A stretch of DNA of 64,000 bases, from assembly GCA_016648135.1 (NCBI GenBank), contig JADDOH010023123.1, forward strand, positions 172,792 through 236,791, in the 5' to 3' direction. Below the pieces are notes generated by a model. That model saw only the letters and a program-made list of their open reading frames with translations. It made no database searches and had not been told where the DNA came from. The DNA comes from Agrypnia vestita. Lineage: Eukaryota > Arthropoda > Insecta > Trichoptera > Phryganeidae. Position numbers and translations under genes: made by a program. This document shows, piece after piece, positions 56,520 through 64,000 of this stretch. Numbering within the stretch: position 1 is the first letter of the stretch; each line of letters opens with the position of its first letter.

Positions 56520-58530
56520 GTGGACTAATGTCGTTGCTTCCTGCCAAATTTTTCAAATAATTAATTACTTGTCATTTGATCTTTTTCAAAAAATTAAAAA
56601 ATAGTCACATTTTATATTATTATTTTCTGACTCATCTAATTTTTCCTTGCTTTAGATACATATCTATATGTATCTAAAGAACAACTCTGCATACTTAACT
56701 AAAAACTCGATTTTATTGACTTATTTGGTTGTTCCCTTCGCCCACAGATATAGCTGTACTCCAATTTGGCAAGTTAATACTGATTCCAACTGTTGGATTT
56801 GGTGTGCCTAAATCATCTAACCCAGCCAACCTGCGGGCCACATGCGGCCCGCCAAGCTTTTATATCGGCCCGAAATACATTTATTATTAGGAACGTGATT
56901 AAAAAAGTCTGGCTTTGTAAGTTTTGAATGTCTTAAAATATGTGCGAACAAAAAGACAATTCTGTAATTTTAAAACTGACAATTTCTATGGTTTAAGAAC
57001 GAATTTTATTTCAACCTTAGATAGTTTCAACTACAGAGTGTAAGTTTAGTGTTTTTTCATGTAATTTTTTACACATTTTTTGTGATCCTCTATTCCACAT
57101 TTATCCATTGCTGTCAGTAAAATATTGTGTTCCGGTGTGTCAAATGCTTTTTTTGAAATCTATAAATATTATTCCTACTTATTTTATCATTAAAATAATT
57201 CACATAATATTTTGAGTATATCCAAATCTTTGTACAAATCCATATTGTATTTGTTATACATTGTGTCCTTACTGTTTCCCACCACAGTGTAGCATGCAAC
57301 TCTGGACCTTTTTCTTTTTATAATTTCGTCCCATGTTACGTCTGTAATAAGGTGATTGAATCTGTACTCAAAAATCATATTTTCGTATGCGTTTATGAAT
57401 CTTTTATTTTTGTTAAGACGCTATACAAAAATACGCGATACGTTAGTTTTGAATTTTATTCTTTTCATTATTGTATTTTGAGTACATATATAGATATGAT
57501 GAAAATAAATTTCTTGTAGGAAGATAAGCGATAAGTATTATTATCATTCTGTTATGGTAAAAAAAATATTTGTTGATTAATCAAGAGGCGGCACCCTAAT
57601 CTTGAATCAATGAATACTGTTTTTCCCTGTATGATTTTTTTCGTAGTATCAGGATAATGTTGCGGCCCGCGTAACTTAGCAAACATATATATGTGGCCCG
57701 AAGAAAAAAAAGGTTGAGTACCGCTGGTCTAAAGAGAACCTGTGGTGGATGGGTCGGTTAGTTGCTGCATCACTGTTTAAACGACTGGGGTTCGATCTTT
57801 ACTCCAGCCGTGTATTTTCGTTTTTTAGCTTTGATTTCGAATGAAATTATTGTTTTGATATTACTGAAACACTAATTTTAAGTGCATTTCACGGTCTCGC
57901 ATTTTCACGAATTTGCCTAAAATTTTTTACTCTTAATGCGCCAAAAGAAGATAGCTTCAAAAATGATGTACACTCAAGTACTCATGGTGTGATATGTAGT
58001 TGCAAATATATTATAAAATTTTATTTATTATTTATCGATTATGGTTTTGTATTATATTTAATATGTATATTCTACATACATTATCAAATTATTAACAAGA
58101 AGACTATTTTTATTATTGTTGTTTGTTTTAAATCATATATATTTTTCTTTGATTCAATAAAAATATGTCATAATGTTTAGATGACCCTGTTCCTAGCTAG
58201 TTCCCCAGACTTCGATGCTCAAATTAAATACTCGTGAGCTCCATACAAAAACTTCATCATCTAAAGTGCCTAGCATAATCAAACTAAAAAAATATTCATC
58301 TTTTTATTCAATTTGTTCACATTTTATATTAGAAGTGTTGAGAATTTAAATCAAAGTTTCGCATGTATGTATCCAAATTCATGTTTCCAAGTTACGTACA
58401 GTCCGTCCATCTTATCTGGAGAATAGAGGAGGGCGACCCAATTGATATATGTAGTGTTGCCCAGTCTAAATTTTTTTTCCAATTCGTTTTTTCTTAATCA
58501 AATTATTAAGCAGTATTTAATTAAAAAATC
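56520..58530. other. intergenic DNA; one possible SINE head near 57745-57825
   Basis: GGATGGGTCGGTTAGTTG, then GGGGTTCGATC about 40 bases on, looks like the A- and B-box of another tRNA-derived SINE. The words GGCCCGCCAAGC and GCGGCCCGCGTAAC near 56847 and 57661 suggest a further repeat between them (it ends GAGTACCGCTGGTCTA). No gene. Confidence 0.35.
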
Positions 58531-58532
58531 AC

Positions 58533-58653
58533 AGAAAAATACAATCGAATTAGTATGTGTAAGCCATGCGTATGATGCACATTGTTTGGTTGTGATAGAC
58601 CAACACAACTTGCCCTTACACATACTAATTCGATTGTCTTTCTTAAATGGAAA
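58533..58653. mobile_element. palindromic MITE, copy 2
   Basis: ACAATCGAATTAGTATGTGT on the left and the inverted ACACATACTAATTCGATTGT on the right, the right end continuing into CTTTCTTAAATGGA as in 29652-29818. Confidence 0.75.
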
Positions 58654-58689
58654 AAGGTCTACACCATAATTCGCATCAGTGTTGTTATA

Positions 58690-59554
58690 CTTTTTCAGGT
58701 GTCCTGCAAGGCTCCAATCTGGGTCCATTGCTGTTCTCTAGTTTTACTAATAAATATTAAAAATGTATTTTTGAACACGCAATTTCTGTTATTTGCGAAT
58801 GCCTTAGAGTTTTTCTTAAAAGTGGTGGGTAACCTTGAATAATTTACATCTAGGTACTCACTCCAAGCAGATATATCAAATATATGTGAATGGGGAAGGT
58901 GAAGGTTAAATAAACTTATGTTTAGTGTTTCCAAGTGTTCGGTTACATCTTTCACTAGGGCCCAAAAAAAGTATTGTATCACTACAAAATGAACGACCAA
59001 AATCTGACGCGAGCGTCAATGTTAAGGATCTTGACATTAGATTTGTGAGCACCCTGACATTTCACGATCACATAGCGGCGTTCAGTGGCAATGCTTAAGA
59101 ATGCTAGGATTTGTTCTACATACAGCCAGGTTTTTCGAAAATACCCGCATATTGAGAACTCTTTACAACTCCTTGGTGCGAAGTAGACTCGAGAGTGGCT
59201 CTTATGGTAGAGAAAGTACAAAATAAGTATACAAGATATCTTTACCTGAGAGACTATGGGCACAATAGTTTAGAGACTAGAAGGAATGTGTATTTGGTTA
59301 CCCATTTATATCAATTATTGAGCGGTATGACCGATAATCCCGAAATTATGCAGAGCGTTGGTCTGTATGTTCCTGGTAATTGCCTTGGACAGTGTCAGCA
59401 TAGATTGTTTCACATTCCAATATACAGGACTTACCTGTCGATGGTTATGCCTGTTAGAAGAGCTCGCGCTATGCTGAATAATATCACTTTGGACATTGAT
59501 CTGTTAAATATCTCTAAGAGGGTTTTCCGAAGCAGGATTCTCCTACACCTTTGA
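58690..59554 (+). pseudogene. Jockey/CR1-like LINE reverse transcriptase C-terminus
   Basis: Begins with G-V-L-Q-G-S-N-L-G-P-L-L-F (RT motif). After several stops and shifts it gives L-R-M-L-G-F-V-L, then L-Y-N-S-L-V-R-S-R-L-E. The last frame (59195-59554) carries V-Q-N-K-Y-T-R-Y-L and L-E-T-R-R-N-V-Y-L, then H-I-P-I-Y-R-T and R-A-R-A-M-L-N-N, ending at a TGA at 59552-59554. The RT active site is lost. Confidence 0.82.
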
Positions 59555-59661
59555 TATGAATAATTTTATATATGCTTAATATATAGTAATTGAACATTTA
59601 TAACATTTAGGAATTAAATGTATGCTTGTGATGTAAATGTTATATATAAAAATAAATTGAA

Positions 59662-60190
59662 CAGTAAAGACTCGATTAACCAGACTAATCGTTGTCGTAA
59701 CGCATTCGGATAATCAAAAATTCGAATAATTGTTCATATTATTAATTCTACATAGTTCATATTATTAATTCTAGAAAGATAGCTTATGTCGCCCGCATAT
59801 ACATAATTCTAAGTATTTATTAAAAACATTTTCTTAGTATCACTTACCGTGGAAGTACCTACACCATACTTATCAGGTGACTTGTGACCGGGTTCTCCTT
59901 TTTTTAATGAATCAATAAAATTTATTTTATCTTTAAACGATAACACCACTCTCTTACGCTTTGGCATTTTTAAGCACAGACGTGACACGATGCAACGCAG
60001 CAGAGTAATGATTGTACCTAACTGTCATAAACAATAACAAAACACGTGGGCAGCGATCGCGCGGGGCGTAAACACAGAAGCGACATGTTAAGCACGGATT
60101 AAAGTACTCGCAAAGTTATTTCATCGCGGTTAACAATCCGGATAATCGCAAATCCGTATAACTGAGGTCCGGATAATCGAGTCTCTACTG
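59662..60190 (-). mobile_element. Tigger/pogo element, internally deleted
   Basis: Ends CAGTAAAGACTCGATTAACC and the inverted GGATAATCGAGTCTCTACTG; TA follows on the right. On the minus strand 59967-59809 encodes 52 residues starting M-P-K-R-K-R-V-V-L-S, then Y-G-V-G-T-S-T-V-S-D, the CENP-B-type helix-turn-helix that opens Tigger/jerky transposases. The rest of the transposase is deleted (529 bp in all). Confidence 0.88.
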
Positions 60191-60199
60191 TATATGAAT

Positions 60200-61405
60200 A
60201 ATGAACTGGAAAGGTTTGCCTGATACATCATTAACTTTGTGTGCGCTGTGTTGTTCTGTAACATTGTGTAATCATGAAGCGGGGAATTTAAAATTACTGG
60301 AATAAAATATTGCTTTAATTAACTAATTTATTTTAAACATCAATGTTTGGGATCCGTCCATTTACAATGTTGTACATTTGTTAATTCTAACAGTAAAATT
60401 TTCCATTCTTTTGATTCAAGTATTAAAATACAAGATAATTGTGTTTCATTACTCGAGTTTATTTTCTTCAACATGCTTTTTAACAAATCGGAAAGATACA
60501 AGTGGAAAGAGAACCTGGTCATCCAGAGAATTACAATTCAAATTAAATTAAGATACATCACGCGTCTCCGCACACTCACTTTCATTACGCTCTCGCATTG
60601 ACAATACAATCCGGATTTTTATTAAACAAACACATTGTGGATATCCTTCATAGACGAGAGACAGATTTAGTTAACACTACGGGGCGTAGTATATCTACCC
60701 CACAAGGGTCAGACCTGAGATGTCTGATTAACGACTGTACATCTGCGTAAGAGTCTTGCCATGTACAAAAAAAAAAGAATTTGATTAATTTCATACAGAA
60801 CAAAAAAAAAAGCTAGAATACTATCTTACGATTATGAGATATATTTATTAAATTGGACAACTTGGACGTACAATTGCTAGATGTATCAAAATGTTTCTCA
60901 CAGACATGATTTTTGGTTACAGTAATTTATAGAAAGACTATTATTTTTATATGTTCCTCCATTTCATTTGACTATACAAACATGAGAAACCCAAGAAATA
61001 AAAGATCTCATCCATATGCATAGAAACTTGAGCAATATCATATCTGTTCATATAGAGAATAGTTCATTTGAGAATAATCAACATTTTAATAAAATCCATG
61101 GATCTTTCCCCTTTAAAATCAGTTTTTTAAGCAATTAAAGATAATTGAAAAAGAAAAAAAATGTGAATAAAGAAAAGTGAGTTTATACACTTTAATTCAA
61201 AATCTAATTAGTCACATCAGTGATTGGAATGTGAAAACATTGTGTACATTTGCATCTCTAATGGTACAACAAAATAGGAAATAGTACAATGCAAACAGCG
61301 AGACCTGAGCGCTGGGCAGGTCTATCTATGTTATATCTAAAGTGTCCCGTGATTGAGAAAGGACACAAATATTTCTATGAAGCAATCACAGTATTAACAC
61401 TGCAC
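60200..61405. other. AT-rich DNA, possibly 3' UTR of a minus-strand gene
   Basis: No coding signal. If the small exon suggested near 61711 is real, this could be its 3' UTR. Confidence 0.3.
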
Positions 61406-61410
61406 TAATT

Positions 61411-61493
61411 AATGTTCAATCTTACAGCCAATATACAATCTGAAGAATGTAAATGTTCAATCTTACAGCCAGCGTACAATCTCAAGAATGTAA
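61411..61493. repeat. tandem duplication, about 42 bp unit
   Basis: TGTTCAATCTTACAGCCA, then TACAATCT and AAGAATGTAAA, twice in succession. A weaker echo (ACAGCCAACGTACA) lies near 62160. Confidence 0.8.
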
Positions 61494-61710
61494 AGCCGAC
61501 GTGTTAGTTTGCTCGCTTTTTAGTGGCAACAAAATTTTATGAAGTCATTTCACGGGTGAAGAGTCAAAATGTCTTATAATTTGGCTATTTTACAGAAGCT
61601 TTGTGGCAATTCTATTTTGTCCATAGTATAAATGTACAATTATTATTATTTATATACAATACTTTATACGCTAATATAATATATACTACAGAAAAATAAA
61701 CAAGTTCTCA

Positions 61711-61902
61711 TCAAGTCTTCTCCAGTAGTCTGTGTTGCTGCGGTGTGCCTGTCACATTGTTCGCAGACAAAGCGGATACATTCGCACCATAGCAAAACAG
61801 AAAAGAGCGGGAAGAGCGTACACAAATGTCCAGACTCGACCCCGCAAGTTGCCATCGGTGACTTTTACATTGAAATTTAATTAGATCCATATATACTATC
61901 AA
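61711..61902 (-). CDS. doubtful terminal exon on the minus strand
   Basis: A GC-richer island with a minus-strand frame ending G-T-P-Q-Q-H-R-L-L-E-K-T before a TGA at 61711-61713. A pyrimidine-rich stretch lies within it, and an AG at 61749-61750 could act as acceptor, leaving a 38-base last exon. Two other frames are also partly open here, so the evidence is weak. I do not recognise the protein. Confidence 0.2.
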   Translation of the reverse strand: MIVYMDLIKFQCKSHRWQLAGSSLDICVRSSRSFLFCYGANVSALSANNVTGTPQQHRLLEKT

Positions 61903-61904
61903 AA

Positions 61905-64000
61905 CTGCTCAAAATGAATCACAAATAGTAAGTAAAAAAAAATATGTAAAAGTATTTAAAATTGAGGACATTAAATTCTAAGGGGATACATTACACTTCC
62001 AGCACATACACACACAGATACGTATTATATCATTGGCTCGTACACCATCAACTTATTTATACACACGTGGCCTTGATAGTTCAACGGTGGAGCAAGGCAA
62101 ACTTTCAGACTTACAAAACGATACATTTTTCAAGTTTAAATTAAACATTATCAAACACTACAGCCAACGTACATTTGATATTCTAATAGAATTTCAAGTA
62201 TAAAAAGGTAAAATTTATTTAAAAATGCTAAAAATATACTTCTTTCAGTAAATTAAATGTACATTGTAGAAAAATTGTCAATTATTCATTTTTGCATGTG
62301 CACATGCAGCTCAACTGCCAAATTAACTCCGAAGACAATCATGCATTCTGAATCATTATAAACATTAAGCGTAGCTTTACAAAACCTATTCCGTAAACTT
62401 TAAAGTGAATTGTTTTGTATCAGGTAGAGAAGGAGTAAGCTCTGTTTGATTTTAATCAGAAAGTCTCGATGATGTCAAGGCTTCAACTGTTAGCGCAGCT
62501 GGAGATTTGACAAAATTGCAGAGGATCTACCGAGATTGGATTGCAAATAAATTTGACATTATTGTAAATAAAATACACTCACTCTCTTAGATCAAGTATA
62601 TTGGTAATAAAGATATTGGAACGGACTGATGTATCTGATAACATATTACATATAATGTTAATTGTTAAATATTATGCTGTTACTAATAATCTTTGCCCAT
62701 AACTAATGTAATGCTAGATACATTTTGTAACTCTATGTACAAACTTTGAAAAATAAACAAATACCTTATTTATCACTGTTAGGTTTTAAAAAATGTACAC
62801 TTTATTTACATGATTTGATTGTTATTATTATCATTAACATTATTAATTATGACTTATGCACAATTTCCAAGGATGAACCCCTCTCTGAAATACCTTACCG
62901 TAATGCACTGAAACACAACATAATGTTAAATAGTTTCATTAAATCTGTAATTGCACTTTAGTTCTTACAAACGGTCGGTTGCCAAACTAATATCGCGCTC
63001 ACCGACAAATCCAACACTCACTTCATCTTTTCAAATGTTACACAATGCACTTTTGGACACTTCAATCACAATTGGAATACACAACACAATAAAAGAACTA
63101 ATATTTTACAACAAAATGCTAATCTCTGTAAGTTGCATCAACAAAACTTTTTTAATGGACAGTCAGTTGAAATTCTAAATTGTTGGTATAAATTACAATA
63201 TAAAATATTGCGTAAATATCAATCCACCATGTTTTCAACCAAGTCTCTAGAACAAGAGTCTCCCATTCATAAATTTTAAGTCTAAGAAAACCTAATTTGA
63301 ACCATCGACCTCTCTTCAATACCACAAGTTATAGTCAACATCCACGTTACTCAGCTGTGCTTTCACATTGTAAAAAATCAATCTAACTGCGTAAATCTAC
63401 TTTTAACTTTAATAATAGTTTTAATTTTATGTATATTTTTATTCATCCCGATTCTTAGTTGAAATGGTGAATGGCGGGGGCAAACGTCACTTATTCAGGT
63501 TATCCATTTCTGTTTAAAACAATATGATTTCAACGCATATTATTTTTAGGTTAACCTAGGTTTTTAATTCGTAAGCCTATTTACATATTTCTAAATATAT
63601 GTATACCACGAGTTCCACTTTATATGATATATCGGATGTTTTTTCATCTGGTGTAAATGACCATTCCTGATCAATCCGTTCAGTGATCATGAAGATACGA
63701 TTATAAATAAAGGTATGTCAGAGTTTTAAATGAAATAATTTAAAAACCAATAAAATTATTTCAATGAAGACAACCGTAATATTGTGGTTAACTAGTAATT
63801 TACATTTAATATTAAAAATAATTGCACAACACATTCCACATTACTATTACAAAACATAGTAAAATAATAAAGTTTTTTTTATTGTGTTAACATTTTTTTC
63901 ATACTTAATTCATTTGTACATAACATTCTACAACATTATGCACATTTGATAATTAAATAAACAAATTTATAAAACGTGGCACAGAAAATTGTTGTGAAAC
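61905..64000. other. AT-rich DNA to the window end, nothing recognised
   Basis: Only short, low-complexity frames; no repeat shared with the rest of the window that I could find. Confidence 0.4.

Noticed and set aside
1..64000. CRISPR array, operon or other prokaryotic system
   Set aside because: No regularly spaced direct repeats; genes are split by GT-AG introns and the repeats are eukaryotic transposons.

Overview
This is an AT-rich, repeat-crowded piece of an animal nuclear genome, almost certainly an insect. The genes have long GT-AG introns, and their orthologues (RpS26, ZFAND4, IPMK/Ipk2, HADH, TAF9) are single-copy eukaryotic genes. The repeat fauna (cecropia-type mariner, piggyBac with TTAA duplications, hAT, Tigger/pogo, Penelope-like elements, RTE- and Jockey/CR1-like LINEs, a Ty3/gypsy fragment) is typical of arthropods. 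The insect order cannot be fixed from the sequence alone. All gene models below come from reading splice sites and codon phase by eye.

Layout. 1-0.65 kb: a LINE 3' tail, then the last exon of an unidentified plus-strand gene. 2.1-7.5 kb: RpS26 on the minus strand, whose first coding exon contributes only the ATG; its introns hold a Tourist-like MITE and an internally deleted piggyBac. 7.5-8.1 kb: a short divergent promoter interval. 8.1-21 kb: ZFAND4 on the plus strand in seven coding exons, with two hAT-type elements, a Penelope fragment and tRNA-derived SINE copies in its introns. 21-29.9 kb: intergenic, with a Tigger-like MITE, a 78-bp palindrome, hammerhead-like Penelope terminal repeats and an RTE-like fragment. 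29.9-37.5 kb: inositol polyphosphate multikinase (IPMK) on the minus strand, with a deleted mariner, LINE pieces and a mariner nested inside a Penelope-like element in its introns. 37.5-43.1 kb: decayed repeats. 43.1-50.3 kb: mitochondrial HADH on the minus strand in five exons. 50.3-55 kb: a hAT-like MITE and an unexplained GC-rich block. 55.0-55.7 kb: intronless TAF9 on the plus strand. 55.7-64 kb: MITEs, a Jockey/CR1-like LINE remnant, a Tigger remnant and long unannotated AT-rich DNA.

The five identified genes are housekeeping genes for translation, ubiquitin-related functions, inositol phosphate metabolism, fatty-acid beta-oxidation and transcription initiation. They do not form a pathway or operon. 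The most striking non-genic signal is a set of hammerhead-ribozyme-like motifs in Penelope-type repeats of at least three different sequence families. All keep CTGATGA and GAAA around different but self-complementary stems, and all carry one extra base after CTGATGA compared with the textbook fold. No previously unknown multi-gene system is visible.
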